Source: Chloroflexota bacterium
GTDB taxonomy: Bacteria > Chloroflexota > Anaerolineae > UBA1429
Direction: 5' to 3'
DNA: 51,670 nt
Assembly (NCBI GenBank): GCA_019873625.1
Contig: JAIOAW010000017.1
Location: 1-51,670 of the forward strand
Every line of letters begins with the position of its first letter. Position 1 is the stretch's first letter. The translations under genes and the position numbers were made by a program. The notes under the pieces were generated by a model. The model did not search any database, was not told the DNA's origin, and worked only from the letters and a program-made list of their open reading frames with translations. Shown in pieces: positions 7,755 to 16,148 of this stretch.

Positions 7755-8612
7755 ATGGAACTGGAACGCATCGCCGATTATGAGTGCATCACGGGAGAGA
7801 ACCCCCTTTGGCACCCCGATGAGGGGCGCCTTTATTGGGTAGATATCCCCACGGGGCGCCTGTTTCGCTACGACCCACGCACGGGCCACCACGAACAGTG
7901 CCTGGAGGGCGAGCCAATCGGCGGGTTCACCATCCAAGCGGATGGCGCCCTCCTCCTCTTTATGGCGCGCGGGGCGGTGCGCGTTTGGCACGATGGGTTC
8001 ATCAAGACCCTCATCGAGGAGATTCCCGATGAGCGCACGACGCGCTTTAATGACGTCATCGCCGACCCGGAGGGGCGCGTTTTCTGTGGGACGATGCCCA
8101 CCTCCGAGCGCCTGGGGCGCCTTTACCGGCTTGACCCCGACGGCCGGCTCACGATCCTCCTCGAGGGAATCGGCACGAGCAACGGCTTGGGGTTTACGCC
8201 CGATCTCCAGGGCCTGTATTATACGGATTCGCGGCGCCGGGTGATCTACCTCTTTGATTACGACCGGGCGACGGGGGCCATCAGCAACCAGCGCATCTTT
8301 GTGCGCACGCCGGAGGGCGAAGGCGTGCCCGACGGCCTCACCGTGGATGCGGAAGGGTACGTTTGGTCTGCCCGGTGGGATGGCTCGGCCCTCTATCGCT
8401 ATGCGCCCGATGGGCGCGAGGTGCTGCGCCTCCCCTTCCCGGCGAAAAAGGTCTCTTGCCCGACCTTCGGTGGCGCCGATTATAAAGACCTCTATGTTAC
8501 AACGGCCGGGGGCCGCAACAAGGCCGAGGAAGGGCCAGGCGCCGGCGCGCTCTTTCGGGTGCGGCCGGGCATTCGGGGCGTGCCCGAGTTCCGCTCGCAC
8601 ATTGGCTTATAG
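7755..8612 (+). CDS. SMP-30/gluconolactonase family protein
   Basis: A 285-residue six-bladed propeller of the SMP-30 / gluconolactonase / LRE family, typically a metal-dependent lactonase that opens sugar lactones made by sugar dehydrogenases. The family's metal-binding spots are visible: GENPLWHPDEGRLYWVDI near the N-terminus (Glu), GTSNGLGFTPD at about 142-152 (Asn), and PDGLTVDAEGYVW at about 192-204 (Asp). The start ATG at 7755 follows GAAGGAGG closely. A longer frame upstream is only overlap with the previous gene. There is no signal peptide. Being in an operon with a Gfo/Idh/MocA dehydrogenase fits a dehydrogenase-then-lactonase pair in sugar breakdown (inference). Confidence 0.9.
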   Translation: MELERIADYECITGENPLWHPDEGRLYWVDIPTGRLFRYDPRTGHHEQCLEGEPIGGFTIQADGALLLFMARGAVRVWHDGFIKTLIEEIPDERTTRFNDVIADPEGRVFCGTMPTSERLGRLYRLDPDGRLTILLEGIGTSNGLGFTPDLQGLYYTDSRRRVIYLFDYDRATGAISNQRIFVRTPEGEGVPDGLTVDAEGYVWSARWDGSALYRYAPDGREVLRLPFPAKKVSCPTFGGADYKDLYVTTAGGRNKAEEGPGAGALFRVRPGIRGVPEFRSHIGL

Positions 8613-8630
8613 GGCGAAAAGGAGGGGGCG

Positions 8631-9719
8631 ATGACCCAAGGGCCATTTGCTGTTCCGGTGGAACCCGATTGGCGGGCCTTTCGCGATTGTTTGGAGCGCA
8701 AAGGAACGCCCGCGCGCGTGCACCACATCGAGATCTTTCTCGACCCCGAGGTGGAGGACGAAATCTGCCGCCGCTATCACCTGTTAGACGGCTGCGATGC
8801 GGACGACCCCTTTTTCAAGTGGCAGAAGGAAATCGCCCTGCAACGCTTTTTGGGGTATGACTATGTCGTATGCGGGTTGGAGGGCGTGGAACTTGCCTTC
8901 TACCGCACGCCCGTGGCCGATACGGCGCCCCTCCAGCGCACCGGCGGCCGCTATTATCAAGACGAGCATCGCGGCCCCATCACCACCTGGGAGGAATTCG
9001 AGGCCTACCCCTGGCCCGATGTGGCGCAGGCCTCGACCGCCGCGCTCGAATGGGTATCGGAACACCTGCCGGAGGATATGTGCATCATCGGCGGGCTGAC
9101 GGGGCACTTTTGCGAGGACCTGACCTGGCTGATGGGCTATGAGACGCTCTGCTACGCCCTTTACGATCAGCGCGATCTCGTCCAGGCCATCGCGGAGCGC
9201 CTCATCGAGATGTTCCGCGATATTGTGAAGCGCTTGCTGGCCTTTGAGAGGGTGCAGATGATCTGGGGGACGGACGATATGGGCTTCCGCTCGGGGACGC
9301 TTATCCGCCCCGATGATTTGCGCGCCTTTGTGCTGCCGGGGCATCGGCTCCTCGCCGAGATGTCTCACGCGGCGGAGAGGCTCTACCTCCTGCACTCCTG
9401 TGGGAACCTCTCGGCGATTATGGAAGACCTCATTACGGAGGTCCGGATTGACGCGAAGCATTCCTTTGAGGATACCATTGAAGATGTAACCGAGGCCAAG
9501 CGGCGCTACGGCGACCGCATCGCCCTCTTGGGCGGGATTGATGTGGACTTTTTATGCCGCGCGAGTGAAACCCAAGTGCGCGAGCGCGTCCGCAAGACGC
9601 TCGAGGCCTGTATGCCCGGCGGTGGCTACTGCCTGGGCACGGGGAATAGCGTGGCGAACTATATCCCCGTGAATAATTACCTAGCGATGCTCGACGAAGG
9701 GCGCCGCTACCGCCCCTGA
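8631..9719 (+). CDS. Uroporphyrinogen decarboxylase superfamily protein (MtaA/CmuA-like), copy 2
   Basis: A second UroD-superfamily TIM barrel of 362 residues, only distantly like copy 1. Recognisable parts are WGTDDMGFRSG at about 212-222, LYLLHSCGNLSAIMEDLI at 251-268 and CLGTGNSVANYIP at 334-346. Here the possible zinc site is intact: H255-x-C257 plus C334, as in the MtaA-type corrinoid:thiol methyltransferases. This copy is thus a candidate methyltransferase or demethylase while copy 1 is not. No corrinoid protein or activase is present in the operon, so it could use another methyl donor or have another chemistry. AAGGAGGG precedes the ATG. The gap to the previous gene is 18 bases. Confidence 0.84.
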   Translation: MTQGPFAVPVEPDWRAFRDCLERKGTPARVHHIEIFLDPEVEDEICRRYHLLDGCDADDPFFKWQKEIALQRFLGYDYVVCGLEGVELAFYRTPVADTAPLQRTGGRYYQDEHRGPITTWEEFEAYPWPDVAQASTAALEWVSEHLPEDMCIIGGLTGHFCEDLTWLMGYETLCYALYDQRDLVQAIAERLIEMFRDIVKRLLAFERVQMIWGTDDMGFRSGTLIRPDDLRAFVLPGHRLLAEMSHAAERLYLLHSCGNLSAIMEDLITEVRIDAKHSFEDTIEDVTEAKRRYGDRIALLGGIDVDFLCRASETQVRERVRKTLEACMPGGGYCLGTGNSVANYIPVNNYLAMLDEGRRYRP

Positions 9720-9750
9720 TGTGCCGGAAATCCTTTGAGGAGGCTAAGGG

Positions 9751-10896
9751 ATGGATGAGCCGACGATGATCGGTGCCTATGGGCCGTGGGCAGCCTCGTT
9801 TTTGGGAGAGGGGCCAGCGCGGCTCTCTTTTCGCCAGCCCGGCTGGGTGGATCTGGAGGCCTGGCGCGCCGTGGCGCGGGCGCGCTTTGCCGAATGCGTG
9901 GCGGCCCCGCCCTTGCCACCCACACCCGCCGTGGAGTGCCTGGAACGCCGAAAGGATGATGGGCTGGAAATCGAGCGTTTGCGGTGGCAACTCCCCTATG
10001 GGCCGCCCACGGAGGCGGTTTTTCTCAAACCGGCTGGCGCCAAGGGGCCTCTGCCGGGCATCCTGGGGCTACACGATCACGCCGGCCTAAAGTACTTTGG
10101 CGCGCATAAGATCACCCGCACGGGCGACGATCAGCACCCGATGATGGCGGCCCACCAAAAGACGTATTACGGCGGTGTAGCCTGGGCCAATGAAATCGCC
10201 AAGCGGGGATATGCCGTCTTGGTGCACGATGCCTTTGCCTTTGGCAGCCGGCGCGTCCTTTTGGCCGATGTGCCCGAGGCGATACGCCAGGGCTTAGACG
10301 ATAACGACCCCGAAAACCCCGAGCGCATCGCGGCCTATAACCAATGGGCCGCCCAGCATGAATCCATTATGGCCAAATCGCTCTTTTGCGCGGGCACCAC
10401 GTGGCCGGGCGTCTTTTTGACGGACGATCGTGTAGCCCTGAGCGTCCTCTGTGCGCGGCCAGAGGTAGACGCCTCTCGCATAGGCTGCGCGGGCCTTTCG
10501 GGCGGAGGGTTGCGCACCGTATTCCTCGCCGGGAGCGACGAGCGCATCCGCTGCGCCGTATGCGTGGGGATGATGACCACCTGGCGAGATTACCTGCTCT
10601 ACAAATCGCACACCCACACCTGGATGGTCTACGTGCCCCTTCTGCCGCGCGATTTGGACTACCCTGAAATCCTCGGCCTGCGGGTGCCCTTGCCTACCTT
10701 GGTGCTGAACAACCGGCAGGACCCCCTCTTTACGCTCGCTGAGATGGAGCGCGCCGACCGCATCCTGGCGGAGGTGTATGCCAAGGCGGGGGCGAGCGAC
10801 CGCTATCGCTGCACGTTCTACGAAGGGCCGCACAAGTTCGATGTGGCTATGCAGGCCGAGGCTTTTGCCTGGTTCGATCAGTGGCTCAAAACCTAG
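9751..10896 (+). CDS. Alpha/beta hydrolase (dienelactone-hydrolase or acetyl-xylan-esterase-like)
   Basis: A 381-residue serine hydrolase. The nucleophile elbow is GCAGLSGGG with S250. The likely acid is in LNNRQDPLF and the base His in EGPHKFD near the C-terminus. The oxyanion region is LGLHDHAG at 106-112. An 80-residue N-terminal part precedes the core, and an insertion (about 110-220) carries an NPE/His-rich segment. This resembles the large esterases of the dienelactone hydrolase family found in plant-polysaccharide clusters. It lacks a signal peptide, so it would act in the cytoplasm on imported oligosaccharides or lactones. GAGGAGG precedes the ATG. The exact substrate is not known. 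Confidence 0.85.
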   Translation: MDEPTMIGAYGPWAASFLGEGPARLSFRQPGWVDLEAWRAVARARFAECVAAPPLPPTPAVECLERRKDDGLEIERLRWQLPYGPPTEAVFLKPAGAKGPLPGILGLHDHAGLKYFGAHKITRTGDDQHPMMAAHQKTYYGGVAWANEIAKRGYAVLVHDAFAFGSRRVLLADVPEAIRQGLDDNDPENPERIAAYNQWAAQHESIMAKSLFCAGTTWPGVFLTDDRVALSVLCARPEVDASRIGCAGLSGGGLRTVFLAGSDERIRCAVCVGMMTTWRDYLLYKSHTHTWMVYVPLLPRDLDYPEILGLRVPLPTLVLNNRQDPLFTLAEMERADRILAEVYAKAGASDRYRCTFYEGPHKFDVAMQAEAFAWFDQWLKT

Positions 10897-10938
10897 CCCT
10901 TGGGGCGCGGGTAACCTTCATTAGAAAAGGAGCGTGTT

Positions 10939-12243
10939 ATGAATCGTCCGAACATCTTGTACATCCACTCGCACGATACCGGGCGCTACGTCCAGCCCTA
11001 CGGCGCGCCGGTGCCCACGCCGAACATCCAACGCCTGGCAGAAGAGGGGGTCGTCTTTCGGCAGTGCTTCTCGGTGGCGCCCACCTGTTCGCCCAGCCGG
11101 GCCGGCCTCCTCACGGGGCAGTGCGCCCATAGCGCCGGGATGATCGGCCTGGCCCATCGGGGGTTCTCGCTGAACGATTACCGCCAGCACATCGTGCACA
11201 CCCTGCGCCAGGCGGGGTACGAGTCCACGCTCATCGGTGAACAGCACGTGGCCAAACGCGCCGAGATGATCGGTTACGACCGCGTGGTGGACCTCCCCTC
11301 GCACGATGCCAAGGACGTGGCGCCAGCGGCCGTGGCCTTTTTGAAGAGCAAACCGAAACAGCCCTTCTTCCTCTCGGTGGGGTTTGCCGAGACGCACCGC
11401 GAATACCACGAGCCGGGGCCAACGGAGGATCCGCGCTACTGCGCGCCCCCCGCTCCCCTGCCCGATACGCCCGAGACGCGGCGCGATATGGCCGCCTTCA
11501 AAGCAAGCGCCCGCATCCTCGACGAGGGGATGGGCGCGGTATTCAACGCCCTGGACGAGGCGGGCCTGGCCGAAAACACCCTCGTCATCTGCACCACCGA
11601 TCACGGCCTGGCCTTCCCGGCGATGAAGTGCAACCTCACCCAGCACGGCATCGGCGTGATGCTCATCCTGCGCGGGCCGGGAGGCTTTACCGGGGGGCGC
11701 GTGTGCGATGCGCTCGTTTCGCACATTGACATCTTTCCGACGATTTGCGACCTGGTGGGCCTCGAGCGGCCGGCCTGGTTGCAGGGGGAATCCCTCCTGC
11801 CGCTTATCCACGGCGAAAAGGATGAAATCCACGATGCCGTCTTTGCCGAGGTAACTTACCACGCCGCCTATGAGCCACAGCGTTCGGTGCGCACCAAACG
11901 CTGGAGTTACATCCGTCGCTTCGGCGGGCGCACCACGCCCGTCTTGCCCAACTGCGACGACTCGGGCAGTAAAGACGTGTGGATGCGCTACGGCTGGCCA
12001 AACCGCTTGGTGGCCTCCGAGCAACTGTACGATCTCATCTATGACCCCAACGAGGCCTACAACCTGGTGCACCTGCCGGAGATGGCCCACGTCCTCCACG
12101 AGATGCGCGCCCGGCTGGATGCCTGGATGCAGCGCACAGACGACCCCTTGCTCAAAGGGGAACCGGTGCCCGGCCCAAGCGGCGCGGAAGTGAACGACCC
12201 GGATGGCATTTCGCCGCGCGAGCCTACGCTGCGTCTGCCTTAG
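10939..12243 (+). CDS. Sulfatase (formylglycine type, N-sulfoglucosamine sulfohydrolase-like)
   Basis: A 434-residue alkaline-phosphatase-fold sulfatase. The maturation signature CSPSRAGLLTG starts at C50, the residue that would become formylglycine. The N-terminal metal residues are in SHDTGRY and the C-terminal pair in TTDHG. The early fold pattern (VPTPNIQRLAEEGVVF, HTLRQAGYESTLIGEQHV) is closest to the N-sulfoglucosamine sulfohydrolase branch as I remember it. There is no signal peptide, so it is probably cytoplasmic, which would be consistent with removing sulfate from imported sugars. No formylglycine-generating enzyme is in the window. The ribosome-binding site is AAAAGGAG. This is the fifth gene of the operon, with 42 bases before it. 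Confidence 0.92.
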   Translation: MNRPNILYIHSHDTGRYVQPYGAPVPTPNIQRLAEEGVVFRQCFSVAPTCSPSRAGLLTGQCAHSAGMIGLAHRGFSLNDYRQHIVHTLRQAGYESTLIGEQHVAKRAEMIGYDRVVDLPSHDAKDVAPAAVAFLKSKPKQPFFLSVGFAETHREYHEPGPTEDPRYCAPPAPLPDTPETRRDMAAFKASARILDEGMGAVFNALDEAGLAENTLVICTTDHGLAFPAMKCNLTQHGIGVMLILRGPGGFTGGRVCDALVSHIDIFPTICDLVGLERPAWLQGESLLPLIHGEKDEIHDAVFAEVTYHAAYEPQRSVRTKRWSYIRRFGGRTTPVLPNCDDSGSKDVWMRYGWPNRLVASEQLYDLIYDPNEAYNLVHLPEMAHVLHEMRARLDAWMQRTDDPLLKGEPVPGPSGAEVNDPDGISPREPTLRLP

Positions 12244-12259
12244 AAGGAGGCAAGATCCT

Positions 12260-13303
12260 ATGCCCAAAGATACGGTGCGGTTCGGCGTCATCGGCTGTGG
12301 GGAGATCGCCGTGCAGACCTGCCAGGGCATCGCGGCGGCACCCAACGCCGAAATCGCTATGCTGATGGATGCACGCCCCGAGGTGCTGCGCGATTTGGGC
12401 GAGTTCTACGGCGCGCCTACGACCACGAATCTCGACGAGGTGCTCGCCAACCCCGAGGTGGATGCCGTGTACATCGCCACGCCGCATTACCTCCACGCGC
12501 CCATTGGCATTCGCGCGGCCCAGGCGGGCAAGCACGTCTTGGTGGAAAAACCCATTGCCACCACCTTGGAAGACGCCGATGCGCTCATCGCCGAATGCCG
12601 CAAGCAGGGCGTAAAACTCGGCGTGGCCTTTTTGGCGCAAGGGGATGCGGCGATGAACGCCGCGCGCGACCTCATCCGCGCGGGGGTCATCGGCCAAATC
12701 ATCGCCGTGCGCATTATGGCTTTGGGAGATAAGCCGGATACCTATTGGCACGGCGGATACACGCAGCGCGTCCATACGGATTGGCGCACCCGCAAAGATC
12801 AATCCGGCGGGGGCATCCTCATAATGAACGTGGTGCATGACCTGAACACCGTCCGCTATGTAACGGGGCTGGAGGTCAAACGCGTCTATGCCGAGTACGA
12901 CACCCTGGCTACCCCCGTGGAGGTGGAGGACGTCATCGGCGTGGTGATGCGCTACACGAACGGCGCTATCGGGGTCATCCAGGCCGGCTCGCGGATGCGC
13001 GGGCGGGCGCACCAAGATGTGCCGGGGCCGCGCATCTACGGTACCAAGGGGCAGATCATCCTGGCCGATAAACCACTCATCTACCTCGTGGAACCGTTCG
13101 AGGGGATGATGCCCAACACCTGGGCCGAAATCCCCTTCTCCGGCCCGGCGGGCGACCGCGCGACGATGATCACGCGCTTTGCCGAGGCCATCCTCAACGA
13201 TACGGAACCCCCTGTGAGCGGCCTCGATGGGCGCAAAGCGCTGGAGATCATCGTGGCGGCCTACCGCTCGGGCGAAATCGGCCAGCCCGTCGAAATCGCC
13301 TAA
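12260..13303 (+). CDS. Gfo/Idh/MocA family sugar dehydrogenase, last gene of the operon
   Basis: NAD(P)-dependent oxidoreductase of 347 residues. The Rossmann start is VRFGVIGCGEIA, followed by DAVYIATPHYLH and the catalytic VLVEKPIATT with the typical EKP lysine. The C-terminal domain carries GGILIMNVVHDLNTVRYVTG, with the HD pair expected for catalysis. The start ATG at 12260 follows GAAGGAGG. The frame extends upstream but only over the previous gene. In this family the enzyme would oxidise a sugar hydroxyl, giving a lactone or keto-sugar. That product could be handled by the SMP-30 lactonase of the same operon. A strong terminator follows after two bases. Confidence 0.93.
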   Translation: MPKDTVRFGVIGCGEIAVQTCQGIAAAPNAEIAMLMDARPEVLRDLGEFYGAPTTTNLDEVLANPEVDAVYIATPHYLHAPIGIRAAQAGKHVLVEKPIATTLEDADALIAECRKQGVKLGVAFLAQGDAAMNAARDLIRAGVIGQIIAVRIMALGDKPDTYWHGGYTQRVHTDWRTRKDQSGGGILIMNVVHDLNTVRYVTGLEVKRVYAEYDTLATPVEVEDVIGVVMRYTNGAIGVIQAGSRMRGRAHQDVPGPRIYGTKGQIILADKPLIYLVEPFEGMMPNTWAEIPFSGPAGDRATMITRFAEAILNDTEPPVSGLDGRKALEIIVAAYRSGEIGQPVEIA

Positions 13304-13305
13304 AA

Positions 13306-13350
13306 CCAAGGCGCCCTCCCGCACGTGCGGGAGGGCGCCTTGGCCTTTTT
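13306..13350. terminator. Strong bidirectional rho-independent terminator
   Basis: A perfect 19-bp inverted repeat (13306-13324 with 13325-13343) followed by CCTTTTT on the plus strand and preceded by TAAAA, which gives a T-run on the minus strand. It ends both convergent units. Confidence 0.9.
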
Positions 13351-13352
13351 CG

Positions 13353-14510
13353 TCAGTCGCAGTGCACGAGTTCCCAGGGCTTGAGTTCGAAGGTGGTGGT
13401 GAGCGTTTGCGTTACGCCCGTTTGGGCGGCCTTGTAGCCCAGTTCGATGATCTCGATGACGTGGCGGGCATGTTCCGCGCTGACCACGGGCTTCTTGTTG
13501 TGGATGACGCAATCCACCATATGCATAATGTCCGCATAGACGTGCCGCTCGGGAATCTCTTTGTGCACGCCGAACACCCAGGGGATGCGGCGGTCAGCCT
13601 CTTCCACGCGCCGGCCGGATTCGCTGCCCGGCGTGCCCAGCACGTTGCGGCCGATGACCTCGATCTGCCCCATCGTGGCCGTTACACTCCCATCGGAGCC
13701 GGAGACAAAGGGCTGGGCGAAGGGATGGCGCGGCCCGCTCGCGCTATTGGAGCCATAGAGGAGGCAGAAAATGTTATCGCCGAAATCCAAGAGGAGGTGC
13801 GTATTATCGTCCATCTCGACGATGATCTCCTCCCCTTTGAAGTAGCGCTTGGGCAGCCCGATGCCGGACATCCCCGTGACGCGCTTGGCCGGCCCCAGAA
13901 TCGCCGTGATGCGATGGAGGGCATATACGGCCATATCGTACATCGGGCCGCCGCCTGGCTTCTTGTAATACCAGGCCGGGTTCACGTTCGCGAGGACATC
14001 ATCCCCTTTGCGGAAGGGTTCGAACTCGTGGCCGCCGCCCGCCGTGCCGATCTCCGCCCAGTAGATGCGCCCCAACTCCCCCGAATGCACGATTTCGCGC
14101 ACGCGCATATTGCTGGGGTGCAAGCCGTTCCCTGGCGAGGCCACCACGACCACCCCCTTGGCCTCCGCAGCGGCAATGAGGCGATCGGCCTCTTCCTTCG
14201 TGGTGGTCATCGTCTTGTTCAGGTGCACGTGCTTGCCCGCCTCGATGGCCTTCATAGCCTGTTCGTAATGGATGCCGATGGGTGAGGCGATGACCACGGC
14301 GTCAATATCCGCCTTGAGCATCTCGTCGTAATCTTCAAAGGCCAATTTGGCGCCGAACTTTTGTTTGGTGGCCTCGGCCCGGCCGGGCACGGGGTCCATC
14401 ACCGCCGTCAACTCGCACCATTGGCGGATATCCTCACAGGCGAGGTGCGGCAATAGCCCCCGCTGTGCGACGCTCCCACACCCTGCTAAACCGATTCGTA
14501 CGACGCTCAT
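13353..14510 (-). CDS. Gfo/Idh/MocA family oxidoreductase with NKT in place of EKP
   Basis: A 385-residue NAD(P)-dependent oxidoreductase. It starts with VVRIGLAGCGSVAQRG, then DPVPGRAEATKQKFG, VVIASPIGIHYEQAM and HVHLNKTMTTTKEEAD. The catalytic loop normally reads EKP; here it is NKT, so the lysine is kept. PGGGPMYDMAVYALHRITAI carries the second-domain signature. The start ATG at 14510 is preceded by AAGGAGCG. It is clearly a paralogue of the 32827-33960 protein, which has the same NKT change and the same C-terminal HARHVIEIIE segment. It is monocistronic, with a promoter at 14564-14592 and a shared terminator at its 3' end. Substrate unknown. Confidence 0.91.
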   Translation of the reverse strand: MSVVRIGLAGCGSVAQRGLLPHLACEDIRQWCELTAVMDPVPGRAEATKQKFGAKLAFEDYDEMLKADIDAVVIASPIGIHYEQAMKAIEAGKHVHLNKTMTTTKEEADRLIAAAEAKGVVVVASPGNGLHPSNMRVREIVHSGELGRIYWAEIGTAGGGHEFEPFRKGDDVLANVNPAWYYKKPGGGPMYDMAVYALHRITAILGPAKRVTGMSGIGLPKRYFKGEEIIVEMDDNTHLLLDFGDNIFCLLYGSNSASGPRHPFAQPFVSGSDGSVTATMGQIEVIGRNVLGTPGSESGRRVEEADRRIPWVFGVHKEIPERHVYADIMHMVDCVIHNKKPVVSAEHARHVIEIIELGYKAAQTGVTQTLTTTFELKPWELVHCD

Positions 14511-14563
14511 CTTCCCACGCTCCTTACCCGTAATCGCAGCCCGATAAGGCCGCGTCAATATGC

Positions 14564-14592
14564 ATCATAGCGCGCTCCCCAAAGGGATGCAA
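14564..14592 (-). promoter_or_regulatory. Sigma70-like promoter for the 13353-14510 oxidoreductase
   Basis: On the minus strand TTGCAT (14587-14592), 17-base spacer, TATGAT (14564-14569), about 54 bases before the ATG. Confidence 0.6.
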
Positions 14593-14618
14593 GCCGATTT
14601 TTGAGGCGGGGAAGCGTT

Positions 14619-16031
14619 TCATTTTCTCATTTTATGTTGACTTTCCTCTCCCTCCACAAGGCGCATTGCGCGAATACGCCGCCCGATGAGCGCCGCCGTG
14701 GCCACAAGGCCCGTGAGGTCGCTCGCGATGAGCGCCCAGCCCGCGGCCATCGGCCCAAAACGCCCCAGAAACAAGAGATTGAGGCCGAGCACCAGGCCCA
14801 AGCGCATGAGGTTGAGGGGGAGATAAGCGCGCACCAGCCCAAACCCATAGCCGATGGTGTGCATCGGCAAAAAGAGGAGCGAGAGCAAAACGCGCAAGCA
14901 AAGCAACCGTGCGATGGGAGCACTCGCCGTATACGCGGCCCCAAAGAGGAAGGTGGCCAAGAACGGCGAGAGTAGGGTGTAGAAAATCCCCCCGGCAATC
15001 ACCAGGGCGCTCAGTTGCATCGTCTTTTTGAGCAAAGGGATGAGTTCTCTCGGCGCAGAGATGGCAGAGACCCGAGGCCAAAGGGCCGTATTGATGCCGT
15101 TCAGCACGATGTAAAGGGGCACTGCGACGCGTTGGGCCGAGGCATAGTAGCCAACCTGCTCCTGTGGGAGCAGGTTGCCCATTAGCCAAACATCCACTCG
15201 GCCGGTGATGATGCCCAAGAGGGCCAGGCCGGACATCAGCGCGGCGAACTGCTCCGGCGAGGTGTCTCCAGCGGCGTCTGCTGCTCCCTCGGTGCCCGCC
15301 GGGCTGCGCCACAGGGCCTGCCATAGGCCGCGCGCCTTGGCCTCAGCCACATCCGCCTTGGAAAAGAGCGCCTCTCGCGGCAAAAGGTTGAGAAAAACGA
15401 TGGCCCCAAGGCTGGTAGCGAGGAGGCTGGCCAAGATCACGGCCCGCACCGACCACAGGCCCAGTAAGGCGATACCGGCAATGCCCGCCAGGGCGATGAG
15501 CGTCTGCCCTACCGAGACGAGGCTGTTCGGCGCAAACCTCTGGAGCGATTGGAAATAAACCGTGGGCACGGCCGAAATGGCCCCCATCACGCCGATGCCT
15601 AAGGCAATGCGGATGATGGGCACTAGCGAAGGATCCTTCCAAAAGGCGGTGGCGACCCACGGCGCGAGCGAAAAGACGCCCAGGGCAATACATACGGTAG
15701 AAAGCAGGCGCCGCCGCAAAGCCCACCGCAAAATGGCCAGGTGGCGCGTGCGATCTCCCGTTGCCGCTGCCTGAGCGCTGTAACGGATGGCCGTATTGCC
15801 GATGCCCAAATCGGAGAGGGAGGTGATGAGGCTGGAAAGGCTCGTGACGAGGGCATACTGCCCCAGCCCCTTGGGGCCAAGCCCCCGGGCGATGAGGATG
15901 GCGGAGACGGCCCCCGCGCCCACCGTAACGGCCTGGGGGATCATCGAAAGGATCGTATCGCGAATGCCCCGCCGCGAGGCTAGGGCCATCTGGTAGAACC
16001 AACGCCAGGTGCGGCGCATAAGGTCAAGCAT
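14619..16031 (-). CDS. Polysaccharide/lipid-linked oligosaccharide flippase (MATE/Wzx-like)
   Basis: A 470-residue membrane protein of the polysaccharide biosynthesis / oligosaccharide flippase family. It has about 12-14 hydrophobic helices. The family's opening is seen in ILSMIPQAVTVGAGAVSAIL and ARGLGPKGLGQYALVTSLSSLI, and later YYASAQRVAVPLYIVLNGIN fits helix 7-8. A long Ala/Glu-rich loop at about 245-265 is cytoplasmic. Such proteins move lipid-linked sugars across the membrane. The ATG at 16031 is chosen because AAAGGTAGG lies just upstream and the protein then starts near the first amphipathic helix. No glycosyltransferases are next to it. The gene is divergent from the small monooxygenase gene. 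Confidence 0.88.
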   Translation of the reverse strand: MLDLMRRTWRWFYQMALASRRGIRDTILSMIPQAVTVGAGAVSAILIARGLGPKGLGQYALVTSLSSLITSLSDLGIGNTAIRYSAQAAATGDRTRHLAILRWALRRRLLSTVCIALGVFSLAPWVATAFWKDPSLVPIIRIALGIGVMGAISAVPTVYFQSLQRFAPNSLVSVGQTLIALAGIAGIALLGLWSVRAVILASLLATSLGAIVFLNLLPREALFSKADVAEAKARGLWQALWRSPAGTEGAADAAGDTSPEQFAALMSGLALLGIITGRVDVWLMGNLLPQEQVGYYASAQRVAVPLYIVLNGINTALWPRVSAISAPRELIPLLKKTMQLSALVIAGGIFYTLLSPFLATFLFGAAYTASAPIARLLCLRVLLSLLFLPMHTIGYGFGLVRAYLPLNLMRLGLVLGLNLLFLGRFGPMAAGWALIASDLTGLVATAALIGRRIRAMRLVEGEESQHKMRK

Positions 16032-16078
16032 TCGCCCTACCTTTCGATGGGCATAGAAGAAGCCCCTCGCGCAAACAC

Positions 16079-16107
16079 TTGCCAACTCCCCACAGGGCAT
16101 CTATACT
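16079..16107 (+). promoter_or_regulatory. Sigma70-like promoter for the small monooxygenase
   Basis: TTGCCA (16079-16084), 17-base spacer, TATACT (16102-16107), about 41 bases before the ATG at 16149. Confidence 0.62.
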
Positions 16108-16148
16108 GGCCTTGTTCGCCATACCACACCATAAGGAGAAACGTCCCT

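Noticed and set aside
10921-12345. Minus-strand open frame of 474 codons across the sulfatase
   Set aside because: It mirrors the sulfatase gene, which has the complete catalytic signature and a ribosome-binding site. High GC leaves long open frames on the opposite strand.
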